Assembly: GCA_964419335.1 (NCBI GenBank)
Contig: CAYQOX010000041.1
Location: forward strand, 1-40,187
Direction: 5' to 3'
From: CAYQOX01 sp964419335
Lineage (GTDB): Bacteria > Hinthialibacterota > Hinthialibacteria > Hinthialibacterales > Hinthialibacteraceae
Length of the DNA stretch: 40,187 nt
The position numbers and the translations under genes were made by a program. This document shows, one piece after another, positions 26,858 through 34,972 of the stretch; position 1 is the stretch's first letter; every line of letters starts with the position of its first letter. The notes below the pieces were generated by a model that was not told where the DNA came from, did no database searches, and saw nothing but the letters and a program-made list of their open reading frames with translations.

Positions 26858-28450
26858 ATGAATCCTATGATTTTTTTCCGAAAACGTTCAACACCCCTTT
26901 TAGCCTTACTATGGATATTTTCTTTATGGTGGCTCCATCAAGACGTCGTCAGCCATTCCTTTTTAACGAAAGACGCTTTTGTTGATGTGGTAGATGGAGC
27001 ACTCATTATGCGCCAGGATTATCTTGGTTATTATCTCGGTGGCAAAAAAGTTGGTTTCGCCAGCTTTATACTAAAAGAAGATAGCGAAGAATCGGTTACT
27101 CGTCAGGCAGGCAAGTACTACGTTTTTCGATCAAACTCGGCTTTGAATGTACAAGCCATGGGTGCCAACTTTGAAATTCAGATCCGTCATTTTGGCGAAG
27201 TCAATGAAGATTTGACAGTTCGTTCTTTCCGGTTTGATTTTGACGCGAGCGGCCAGCAACTATACGTTCGTGGTATCGTAAAAGATCACCAACTAGAACT
27301 AACGACGACTTCAGAGGGTGATGTCTCGACTCAAACGTTTCCCTTGGACAAGCCGCTCTACCATGCTGAATTGATTCATCTGCTTGTCGCCCGCAAAGGT
27401 CTCAACAATCCGGATCCCCAAAAATATACGGTCTACAATCCTATGACTATGTCATTTGGCCAGGTGGTTGCCCGCGTGGTTGGCAAAGAGAATATCAACC
27501 TGCTCGATCGTGAACAAGTTCAGGCCTATAAACTGAAGATCGATTTCATGGGGATGGAAACCAATTCCTGGATCGGAAAAGATGGCGAATTATATAAGGA
27601 AGAAAGCCAAATCTCGGGGATCAATTTCACCGCCATTCGCGAAACCAAGGAACAAGCCTTGGACATGGATTTTGTCTCGAAAGATCTTGATGAAAAGGAT
27701 GCGCTGGATGAGGTCCCGGATCTGATCGAAGTCTCTCGCATTAAAACAGATACGCGGTTTTCTCATCCCGAAGCCGTTTCTCAGATGACGATCAAGGTGA
27801 CTGGTGTCACCCCAGAACAATTCGTCTTTCATGGCGATTATCAACGTTTAACGGAAGAGAATAAAGATTCATTTATCGTGTCAATTCAACAACGTGACTA
27901 TGATCGGATTACCTCAAATTTACCGAACTCTTCTCCTCCCTACGAAGTTAACGACGAGTCCTTAGAAGAATACTTAAAAGACGAACCTTTAATCAATGCG
28001 ACCCATCCCCGTATTCGCGAAAAAGCCTTAGAGATAACCGGTGATACGGACAATCCATGGCAAGCCTCCGTCCAGCTCGCAACATGGCTTTATGACAATA
28101 TCACCAAAGAAATGCGTACCACAATGCCCCATTCGCTGGAAGTCTTGAATTCTATGAGAGGGGATTGTAATGAGCATTCTACTCTATTTACTGCACTTGC
28201 ACGTTCTATCGGCATCCCCACAAAAATATGCGCGGGGTTGGTTTATCAAAATGATGGTTTTTATTATCATGCCTGGAATGAGGTTCTTGTGAACGGAGAA
28301 TGGTTACCTATCGACTCAACTTTAAATCGCATCGAAATGGACGCAGCCCATATAAAACTTTCAGAGGGAAATTTTGGGGATCAATCCGCCATGACTCGTA
28401 TGATCGGCAAATTAGATGTGGAGATTCTCTCCTACGAGGAAAACGATTAA
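26858..28450 (+). CDS. Membrane-anchored transglutaminase-like protein
   Basis: A 530-residue protein with an N-terminal membrane segment (about 11-27) and a C-terminal transglutaminase-like domain (~400-510). The triad is C437 (MRGDCNEHSTLF), H471 (YYHAWNEV) and D486 (LPIDSTLN), the usual Cys-His-Asp of the family. The middle ~350 residues (about 45-395) are predicted beta-rich and extracytoplasmic, with YLGYYLGGKKVGFASF at the front. Transglutaminase-like domains here are mostly thought to be proteases or acyl-transfer enzymes; the substrate is unknown. Start ATG 26858 has AAAAAGG upstream. Transcribed divergently from the sulfatase-fold gene, 224 nt away. Confidence 0.85.
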   Translation: MNPMIFFRKRSTPLLALLWIFSLWWLHQDVVSHSFLTKDAFVDVVDGALIMRQDYLGYYLGGKKVGFASFILKEDSEESVTRQAGKYYVFRSNSALNVQAMGANFEIQIRHFGEVNEDLTVRSFRFDFDASGQQLYVRGIVKDHQLELTTTSEGDVSTQTFPLDKPLYHAELIHLLVARKGLNNPDPQKYTVYNPMTMSFGQVVARVVGKENINLLDREQVQAYKLKIDFMGMETNSWIGKDGELYKEESQISGINFTAIRETKEQALDMDFVSKDLDEKDALDEVPDLIEVSRIKTDTRFSHPEAVSQMTIKVTGVTPEQFVFHGDYQRLTEENKDSFIVSIQQRDYDRITSNLPNSSPPYEVNDESLEEYLKDEPLINATHPRIREKALEITGDTDNPWQASVQLATWLYDNITKEMRTTMPHSLEVLNSMRGDCNEHSTLFTALARSIGIPTKICAGLVYQNDGFYYHAWNEVLVNGEWLPIDSTLNRIEMDAAHIKLSEGNFGDQSAMTRMIGKLDVEILSYEEND

Positions 28451-28485
28451 TTAAGTATTTGCAACAATTTGCTTGAATTAGGTAT

Positions 28486-28545
28486 GGGGGGGGAGAGGAG
28501 GAGTCGCCGGTTCGGCGTTGGGGGGAAGCGACTCCTCCTCGGGGG
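28486..28545. repeat. G-rich long-stem palindrome
   Basis: GAGGAGGAGTCGC (28495-28507) and GCGACTCCTCCTC (28528-28540) are perfect 13-bp inverted arms around a 20-nt loop. G-runs of 8 (28486-28493), 6 (28520-28525) and 5 (28541-28545) surround it. A competing stem CGCCG-gtt-CGGCG lies at 28505-28517. No T-tract follows, so it is not a standard terminator. The composition differs sharply from the AT-rich flanks. Possible REP-like or mobile palindromic element. Confidence 0.7.
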
Positions 28546-28723
28546 TGCAATCATAGTAAAGTTTATCGTAGCCTTAATATTGATATGCTTGATAAACTAT
28601 ATTGATATTCTAGTAAAATCGCCTGAAATGGTCAATGGGATTTTCACTTAATTCATTAGAAAAGTTAAGCTTTTTTTATTTTATTGGACGTTTGAAATCA
28701 TGCAAGAAGCATAGGGTGGTGTT

Positions 28724-29719
28724 ATGGAAAAAAAAATATTTGAGCGAGTATTTGTGACTGGAGCAGGAGGGTTTATCGGTTCCCATTTGGTGGAACGTCT
28801 AGCAGAAATCAGTGATCATGTTACCGCTCTAATTCATTATGATTCGCGCCCGCATTGGGGAAACTTAGAATATATAGATAGAAAACGCTTTGATTCTATT
28901 GAGGTTAAGGCTGGGGATATCACTGATCCCTATTTTTTACGATCGTGTTTGGAAGGGGTGGATTGTGTTTTTCATTTAGCCGCCCTTATCTCGATTCCGT
29001 TTTCTTACCATGCACCCGAAATATTTTTTCGTACCAACGTTCTCGGAACCGTCAATGTGTTAGAAGCTTGTCGCATGGCCAAGGTAAAACGTATCGTAAC
29101 CGTCTCAACGAGCGAATGTTACGGCACTGCACAGACGGTACCTATGTCAGAAGAACATCCCTTGCAAGCCCAATCTCCTTATTCAGCTTCAAAAATCGGC
29201 GCAGATAAGGCCGTAGAAAGTTACCACCGCTCGTTTGATCTTCCCGTAGTCATTGTGCGTCCCTTTAATACGTACGGACCGAGACAATCCGCGCGTGCGA
29301 TTATTCCAACCATCATAACGCAAGTACTTTCTAATAAACCCACGATCCGCTTAGGATCGCTCAATCCAGTACGTGATTTGACGTATGTAGGGGATACCGT
29401 TGAAGGCATGATTGCAGCGGGAAGAAATAAGGGCGTAGAAGGAGAAACTTTCAATTTAGGAACAGGTCGGGCTATATCTATTGGAAATTTAGTTGAAATG
29501 ATTTTCAACCTTACTGGCCGAGAAAAAGAGATTGAACTCGAGCAAGAACGCATACGCCCCGAAAAAAGTGAAGTGATGAAACTCATTAGTGATCATTCCA
29601 AAGCCACACGAATACTAAACTGGGAACCTCGAATCAAATTTGACGAGGGATTACAGCGTACCATTCAATTTATCATGAATCATCCTGAGTTCTACAAAAC
29701 CGGCCGTTATCTCTTATAA
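28724..29719 (+). CDS. LegB-like NDP-sugar 4,6-dehydratase
   Basis: A 331-residue SDR protein. The Rossmann motif is TGAGGFIG (12-19), and the catalytic triad is S/T-x-E (S128-T129-S130-E131) plus Y153-x3-K157. The Glu at this position marks 4,6-dehydratases rather than plain epimerases. EEHPLQAQSPYSASKIGAD, RPFNTYGPRQSARAIIPTII and the C-terminal IRPEKSEVMKLI closely match LegB-type GlcNAc 4,6-dehydratases of the legionaminic-acid pathway. It should form an NDP-4-keto-6-deoxy sugar. The start ATG 28724 has GGGTGG upstream, and it leads a cassette with a nucleotidyltransferase and a PLP aminotransferase. Whether the nucleotide is UDP or GDP is not decided by sequence. Confidence 0.85.
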   Translation: MEKKIFERVFVTGAGGFIGSHLVERLAEISDHVTALIHYDSRPHWGNLEYIDRKRFDSIEVKAGDITDPYFLRSCLEGVDCVFHLAALISIPFSYHAPEIFFRTNVLGTVNVLEACRMAKVKRIVTVSTSECYGTAQTVPMSEEHPLQAQSPYSASKIGADKAVESYHRSFDLPVVIVRPFNTYGPRQSARAIIPTIITQVLSNKPTIRLGSLNPVRDLTYVGDTVEGMIAAGRNKGVEGETFNLGTGRAISIGNLVEMIFNLTGREKEIELEQERIRPEKSEVMKLISDHSKATRILNWEPRIKFDEGLQRTIQFIMNHPEFYKTGRYLL

Positions 29720-29763
29720 TGTAATAACTATTTGATTTACAAAAAAAAATAAAGGAAGACTCA

Positions 29764-30474
29764 ATGCGAGCGATTGTATTAGCCGGTGGAAAAGGACGTA
29801 GACTTTATCCTTACACCCTGGTACTGCCCAAACCCTTGGTTCCCCTGGGAGATCGATCCATTTTGGAAATCGTAGTTCGGCAACTTGCCGCCCACGGGTT
29901 TGATCATATCACCTGCGCGGTTGGCTACCATGCAGATTTAATTATGGCCGTCATGGGAGATGGGAAAAAATGGGATGTAAAGATCGATTACGTGGTTGAA
30001 GCCAGCCCCCTAGGAACCATTGGTCCTTTAGCCACGATCTCACCACCCCAGGAACCTTTTCTAGTCATGAACGGCGATCTGCTTACCGATCTGAATTATC
30101 GAGACTTAATGGATTACCACCAACAAAATGGCAATATCGCTACCATTGCTACCTATAAGCGCCACGTTAAATTATCACTAGGTGTGGTTACCTATAACGA
30201 GGAACAACGCATTACAGGCTTTGAAGAAAAGCCCGAGTTTGATTACGATGTCAGTATGGGGATTTATGTATTCGATCCACGAATCCAAGACTATATTCCC
30301 AAAGATCAAGCCTTTGGTTTCGATCAGCTCATCTTTCGTTTATTGGAATCCGACGAAAAGGCTGCCGTATATCCCTTTGATGGACATTGGTTAGATATGG
30401 GAACCTATGAAGATTTAAACGCGGCAATCGAAGAATTCGAAAAAAATCGCACACGGTATCTACCTTATGACTAA
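29764..30474 (+). CDS. Sugar-1-phosphate nucleotidyltransferase
   Basis: A 236-residue enzyme with the nucleotide-binding signature GGKGRRLYPYTxxxPKPLVP (8-27, K23), metal Asp in MNGDLLTDL (D105), and FEEKPEFDYDVSMGIYVF. It is a short, single-domain RmlA/GlmU-N type enzyme with no hexapeptide domain. It should activate a sugar-1-phosphate with NTP, giving the substrate for the dehydratase encoded just upstream. Start ATG 29764 has AAAGGA. Its last 8 nt overlap the aminotransferase start. The base specificity (UTP, GTP or dTTP) is unknown. Confidence 0.88.
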   Translation: MRAIVLAGGKGRRLYPYTLVLPKPLVPLGDRSILEIVVRQLAAHGFDHITCAVGYHADLIMAVMGDGKKWDVKIDYVVEASPLGTIGPLATISPPQEPFLVMNGDLLTDLNYRDLMDYHQQNGNIATIATYKRHVKLSLGVVTYNEEQRITGFEEKPEFDYDVSMGIYVFDPRIQDYIPKDQAFGFDQLIFRLLESDEKAAVYPFDGHWLDMGTYEDLNAAIEEFEKNRTRYLPYD

Positions 30475-31609
30475 TTGGAAAATCCCACTTTTTGTCCCTG
30501 AATTTACTTCACAAGACCAAGAAGCAGTGTTAAAACCCTTGCAGCGCAATTGGCTGACCATGGGAGAGATAACCCGCCAGTTTGAGCAAGAGTTCGCGCA
30601 AAAAATCCAGGTAGAGCAATCTTTTGCGGTGAGCAGCGGAACCGCGGCTTTACATCTGGCTCTTATGGCATTGGAGATAAAACCCGGGGATGAGGTCCTT
30701 CTTCCCTCATTAACCTTTGTCGCCTGTGCCAATGTAATACGGGCTGTGGGTGCCACGCCTGTGTTCGTAGATATTACCAGCGAAGAAGATTGGACCCTAT
30801 CTCCTGAGGATCTGCAATCCAAAATCACAAGCAAAAGCCGCGCGATTTTAGTCGTCCATTATGCCGGATTTCCCGCCATGATGGAATCCATTATGGAAAT
30901 CGCCCGTCATAAGAATCTGGCCGTCATCGAGGATTGCGCTCATGCCCTTATCTCCCGTCAAGGAGACACCTATTGCGGCGCTTTTGGCGATATCGGCTGT
31001 TTTAGTTTCTTTAGTAACAAGAATATGACTACCGGCGAAGGGGGAATGATCGTCACCAACTCAAAGGAAAAAGCCGGGAAAATTCGTCTGCTTCGCTCGC
31101 ACGGTATGACAACCCTAACCATGGATCGTTATAAAGGGCGTGCACATTCCTATGACGTAACGCTTTCCGGTTTGAATTATCGCATTGATGAAATACGCAG
31201 TTCGTTTGGATTGGCTCAGTTACAACGCTTGGAAAGTAATTTACAAAAAAGAAAATCGATCTATCAGTTTTATATTCAACATTTGAAAAACATTCCCGAA
31301 CTCACACTTCCTTTTCAAACTCGGCAAGATGAGGTAGGTTATCATATTTTCCCGATAGAGACAGCATCACCCCAACAACGCGAGTCATTGATTCAATCTT
31401 TGAAAGAAGAGGGAATCCAAACCTCGATCCATTATCCCCCCATTCATTCGTTTAGCGCCTATCTCTGCGATCCCGGCTGTCCCATTACGGACCAAGTCGC
31501 TGCACGGGAACTCACTCTGCCCTTTTATCCATCGATGAGTGAGCATGAGGTGGAAGACGTCGCACAAGCCCTTAAGCGAGGAGTTACTACTTTCCATGCT
31601 GCTGGATAA
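30467..31609 (+). CDS. DegT/DnrJ-family PLP sugar aminotransferase (LegC-like)
   Basis: A 380-residue fold-I aminotransferase. The PLP lysine is K185 in FFSNKNMTTGEGGMIVT. Conserved parts include SSGTAALHLAL, PSLTFVACANVIRAVGATPVFVD, and EDCAHALI with a PLP ring-binding Asp. With the upstream dehydratase it should convert an NDP-4-keto-6-deoxy sugar to a 4-amino sugar. Start ATG 30467 overlaps the nucleotidyltransferase gene by 8 nt, so the two are coupled. The 3' end overlaps the convergent pseudopilin gene by 23 bp. Confidence 0.88.
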   Translation: MTNWKIPLFVPEFTSQDQEAVLKPLQRNWLTMGEITRQFEQEFAQKIQVEQSFAVSSGTAALHLALMALEIKPGDEVLLPSLTFVACANVIRAVGATPVFVDITSEEDWTLSPEDLQSKITSKSRAILVVHYAGFPAMMESIMEIARHKNLAVIEDCAHALISRQGDTYCGAFGDIGCFSFFSNKNMTTGEGGMIVTNSKEKAGKIRLLRSHGMTTLTMDRYKGRAHSYDVTLSGLNYRIDEIRSSFGLAQLQRLESNLQKRKSIYQFYIQHLKNIPELTLPFQTRQDEVGYHIFPIETASPQQRESLIQSLKEEGIQTSIHYPPIHSFSAYLCDPGCPITDQVAARELTLPFYPSMSEHEVEDVAQALKRGVTTFHAAG

Positions 31610-32150
31610 TTCCCCGGCTGTTGAGGCCGTTGGTAATATCATAATCATAGAAAATCACTTCTTTGGATGAGGTGGTCTCATAGCCGAATTCCCTGGTGTT
31701 TGGCCCTAAGGAAGAGACCATCCATTCCGCTGTTTCCGGCTTATCAGGATCATTCCAATAGAAGGTACGATATTGACCGCTTCCATCTCCGGTTGTTTGC
31801 ATAAAATACTCAGGTCCGTAATACCAATAGCCATGAAAATCAGAGAAAGGGCTACGCACCCCCCCTGCATTGATATAGGATACGGGCGTAGTGAGATGAT
31901 TTAACAGAGTCAGATGACGAGGTCTTAAGAGAACGGTAGTCCCGCTGCCCATCGGTAAAGGAGGTAAAGCATTGTGATCCACTTCATACATCATTAGGCC
32001 GTTGACCACAGATTTTATGTCCGCTTTGCTGCGCGTCACTTTCGCTCGAATCTGAGCGTTAATAAAATTAGGAATCACAATCGCTACCAAAATTCCGATG
32101 ATGGCGACAACCACCAATAATTCTATTAGAGTAAATCCATGTCTTTTCAT
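31587..32150 (-). CDS. Type II secretion/type IV pilus pseudopilin-like protein
   Basis: A 187-residue protein with a short basic leader and prepilin-peptidase site HG/FTLIEL, where cleavage and methylation occur before Phe, followed by a hydrophobic helix (LVVVAIIGILVAIVIPNF). The C-terminal domain is ~130 residues with ALPPLPMGSG and VIFYDYDITN. Such stand-alone GspG/GspH-like proteins are common and numerous in several candidate phyla. No secretion ATPase, peptidase or secretin gene lies in this window. ATG 32150 is chosen because AGAGGGG sits 5 nt upstream; GTG 32156 abuts it. Confidence 0.88.
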   Translation of the reverse strand: MKRHGFTLIELLVVVAIIGILVAIVIPNFINAQIRAKVTRSKADIKSVVNGLMMYEVDHNALPPLPMGSGTTVLLRPRHLTLLNHLTTPVSYINAGGVRSPFSDFHGYWYYGPEYFMQTTGDGSGQYRTFYWNDPDKPETAEWMVSSLGPNTREFGYETTSSKEVIFYDYDITNGLNSRGIIQQHGK

Positions 32151-32239
32151 GGTCACCCCTCTATAATTTCATACAAATACTTTATCACAAAAAGGAAAAA
32201 CAAAAATTGAACATGACAATTTTTAACAAATTTACTACA

Positions 32240-32266
32240 TTGATTGTAGTTTTTTTGGTTTATAGT
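32240..32266 (+). promoter_or_regulatory. Possible promoter and hairpin upstream of the FG-GAP gene
   Basis: TATAGT at 32261-32266 is a fair -10 box with TTGATT at 32240-32245 as -35, but the spacer is 15 nt. ACTACA-ttgat-TGTAGT (32234-32250), followed by T7, overlaps it and could be an operator or weak terminator. Tentative. Confidence 0.3.
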
Positions 32267-32294
32267 AACTCAAAAACCTCTTGGGAGGGAAGAA

Positions 32295-33632
32295 ATGGTT
32301 GGTAAACGAGATTTATTATTTGGATTTTTACTTTGTTGCGTGACCGTCGTCCCATCATACAGTGAGGTTCAAATGGGAATCTCGCAAATCTTTGGGACCG
32401 GATTGCGTGCCAGCACCATCGCCTCTGGTGATTTGAATGGAAATGGATTTGATGATATTGCGGTAGCCAATATTTATAGCCACACCATCACGGTCGCCTA
32501 TAACAATGGCGAAGGACACTTTGAGAATATTGAAGAAGTTCCTCTCAACGGAAAACTCCACCCCGTGGCCGTAACGATAGGTGATGTAGATGGCGATGGC
32601 TGGAACGACCTTGTGGTGGTTCATATTCAAAAATTTGCGGAAAACTCGGAAACTCCCTATGATGACGCTGAAGTCGTAGTTTTATATGGCGGTGAAGATG
32701 AATTCCCTTCCCTAACACAAGATTATGGAATATGGGGGGTACCTTCTTGGATCGAGGTCGCAGATTACAATGGAGATGGTGATGCTGACATTCTCGTAGG
32801 AAATAACGGAAACTTTGTTTTTCGCAATGATTTTATTGGGCAAACCGATGGGGGACTCTATCCCTATTTAAACGTAGACGAACGAGTCTTAACCCCCACC
32901 AAAGAACAAACCATTGAAGGCAGTTTAGTTCACTTCACCACCATTGATTATAACGATGACGGTTTTATGGACGTAGTCGGTGTTGATCAAGGAACCCTAG
33001 GATTATCGGGAATCACAGGCGAATTGCTCATAGAATTTCCCAAAATTCAATTTTTTGAGGGAAGTCTTTCAGGTTTACAGCATCAAGAAGATAGGGCAAT
33101 TGATCTCAATTACAGACCTTGGTCGATTGACAGCGCTGATTTCAATGATGATGGCTTACCCGATCTCGCCGTCGCTATGGTGGGAGACATGGACGAGATT
33201 TCTTTTCTAGGTACAAACGCCTCCGTGGATCTATTTCAGCATACCGGCGCCAGTTTTGTTCGCAACAAAAAAATCCCCACCAGCGGAGTCGCCTTCTATG
33301 TCATGGCTGAGGATTTCGACATGGACGGAGACATTGACATTGCCGTCACGGTGCAAGAAATTGTCGAAACCGAAGAAGGGAATCTTTTAGTGCCTTATCT
33401 GAAAGTCTTTGAACTCAATGAAGAAAATGATTACGAGGAAACCGTTTCCCTGGAGCTTCAAGAAGAACCTCGCTATGCCACGGTAGCAGATTTTGATCAA
33501 GATGGGGATCTCGATATTGCCATCATTTGTTCTATTATCGATGTTGGCGGCGAAGAAAATGCATACAATGGTCAAGTATACATCATTATGAACGAGGCCA
33601 TTACTTCCGTTTCAAACTGGTCCCTCTATTAA
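32295..33632 (+). CDS. Secreted seven-bladed FG-GAP/VCBS beta-propeller protein
   Basis: A 445-residue protein with a signal peptide (LLFGFLLCCVTVVPSYS) and seven Asp-rich loops of the form D-x-(D/N)-x-(D/N)-G-x-x-D. They start at D46, D97, D157, D218, D282, D340 and D399, spaced 51-64 residues. That number and spacing fit a seven-bladed integrin-alpha-like propeller with calcium in its loops. Such domains bind ligands or sugars at the cell surface; no enzyme domain or anchoring motif is seen. Start ATG 32295 has GGGAGG upstream. A 13-bp hairpin follows the stop. Confidence 0.87.
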   Translation: MVGKRDLLFGFLLCCVTVVPSYSEVQMGISQIFGTGLRASTIASGDLNGNGFDDIAVANIYSHTITVAYNNGEGHFENIEEVPLNGKLHPVAVTIGDVDGDGWNDLVVVHIQKFAENSETPYDDAEVVVLYGGEDEFPSLTQDYGIWGVPSWIEVADYNGDGDADILVGNNGNFVFRNDFIGQTDGGLYPYLNVDERVLTPTKEQTIEGSLVHFTTIDYNDDGFMDVVGVDQGTLGLSGITGELLIEFPKIQFFEGSLSGLQHQEDRAIDLNYRPWSIDSADFNDDGLPDLAVAMVGDMDEISFLGTNASVDLFQHTGASFVRNKKIPTSGVAFYVMAEDFDMDGDIDIAVTVQEIVETEEGNLLVPYLKVFELNEENDYEETVSLELQEEPRYATVADFDQDGDLDIAIICSIIDVGGEENAYNGQVYIIMNEAITSVSNWSLY

Positions 33633-33648
33633 GCGTTCATCATTGTGA

Positions 33649-33680
33649 ACTGAAGCGTGTCCTTTATGACACGCTTCAGT
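33649..33680 (+). terminator. Long perfect hairpin after the FG-GAP gene
   Basis: ACTGAAGCGTGTC (33649-33661), loop CTTTAT, GACACGCTTCAGT (33668-33680) give a 13-bp perfect stem 16 nt after the stop. The T-run after it is absent. It may terminate, end-protect the mRNA, or act on the next gene's start 20 nt downstream. Confidence 0.55.
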
Positions 33681-33700
33681 CAATCCTCACATTTAATCTT

Positions 33701-34921
33701 ATGCGATCGAATACCCGTTCATCCAAAAAGCATATTCAGGAGATGACCTTTTTACGTGAACAGGAACTTCATAAAAATGGATACCGGCTTATTGCAGGTG
33801 TCGATGAAGCTGGAAGAGGCCCCTTGGCCGGTCCGGTTGTCGCGGCCGCGGTTATTCTCCCCGACGAAATTGAATCCCACTTGCTGGCCGGAATACGCGA
33901 TTCGAAACAACTTAACGAAAACACTCGCGAGCATTTTTATCGATTATTAACCCGATTGGCCAAAAATTATGCCATTGGACAGGCAAGCCCACGCGAAATC
34001 GAGGAAATCAATATCCGTCAAGCCTCTCTGCTTGCCATGAAACGAGCAATAGAAAAATTAAACCTATCGCCCGATTATATTCTGGTAGACGGGCGCGATT
34101 ACCCCAATATCGATATTCCAGGTGAAACGATTATTAAAGGAGACGAACGTTCCATCTCCATAGGAGCAGCCTCCATTATCGCGAAAGTGATCCGTGACCG
34201 CATCATGACTTCCATGCACACCTTTTACCCCGATTATGGTTTTGATCAACATAAAGGCTATCCGACCAAATATCACCGGATCGCTTTGCAATTGTTTGGC
34301 GCTTCCCATATGCATCGGAATACTTTTTCTGGTGTGATTGAAAATACTTTAATCGCTGAAACCCGTCATCCTTTTCAAGAATCACTAAAAGCCATGCGGC
34401 GATGTCAAAGCGAAAGTGATGTAGAAGCATGTAAAACCCAAATCGAAACAAAAAATCTGAGTGAAAAAGAGCGTTTTTATTTAGAACATCATCTTCAGGC
34501 TATCAAAGAGAAGATTCGAGAGAAAACAAGCCTCGCCCTGCCGAATACACGTGAGAAAGGCAGTGGGTGGGAACATTTTGCCCTGCGTGAATTGCAAAAA
34601 AAAGGTTACATGCTCTGGGAAAAGAACTTCAAAGGACACTATGGCGAGATTGATCTGATTGTATGCAAAGGAGCACAAATTGTGTTTGTCGAAGTGAAGG
34701 CACGAACTTCAAAAAAGTTCGGCACACCAAACGAATCCGTAACCAAACGAAAACAAAAAGCGATTATCCAAACGGCGGAAGAATATCTTTATCGGCGCGA
34801 TCTGCATGAAGGATGGGATCTGCGTTATGATGTGATTTCGATTTACGCACCCAAAGGGGAAAAGCCGGTTTGCGAACATATCAAAGATGCTTTTCGCGTA
34901 GAAGAAGAGATTGGGGAATAA
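33701..34921 (+). CDS. rnhB: RNase HII fused to a YraN (UPF0102) nuclease-fold domain
   Basis: A 406-residue two-domain protein. Residues ~25-222 are RNase HII, which cuts RNA in RNA-DNA hybrids and removes single ribonucleotides. The catalytic acids are D35 and E36 (GVDEAGRGPLAGP), D130 (ILVDGRD) and D166 (KVIRDR). A charged linker follows at ~225-285. Then comes a YraN-type domain at ~286-400, with YGEIDLIV (E316, D318) and VFVEVKARTS (E331, K333), the Holliday-junction-resolvase-like nuclease layout. In many bacteria rnhB and yraN are neighbouring genes; here they form one continuous frame. Start ATG 33701 lies after the hairpin; an open extension to 33527 overlaps the previous gene. ATG 33743 is another possible start but has its AGGAG directly adjacent. 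Confidence 0.93.
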   Translation: MRSNTRSSKKHIQEMTFLREQELHKNGYRLIAGVDEAGRGPLAGPVVAAAVILPDEIESHLLAGIRDSKQLNENTREHFYRLLTRLAKNYAIGQASPREIEEINIRQASLLAMKRAIEKLNLSPDYILVDGRDYPNIDIPGETIIKGDERSISIGAASIIAKVIRDRIMTSMHTFYPDYGFDQHKGYPTKYHRIALQLFGASHMHRNTFSGVIENTLIAETRHPFQESLKAMRRCQSESDVEACKTQIETKNLSEKERFYLEHHLQAIKEKIREKTSLALPNTREKGSGWEHFALRELQKKGYMLWEKNFKGHYGEIDLIVCKGAQIVFVEVKARTSKKFGTPNESVTKRKQKAIIQTAEEYLYRRDLHEGWDLRYDVISIYAPKGEKPVCEHIKDAFRVEEEIGE

Positions 34922-34972
34922 GAAGGTTGAACCCTAGGCGTTATTTAAGGTCATGAAAAAAAACAATTTAAG

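Noticed and set aside
33527..33700. N-terminal extension of the RNase HII-YraN protein
   Set aside because: It runs through the end of the FG-GAP gene and the hairpin, and its Cys/Arg/His-rich sequence does not fit RNase HII.
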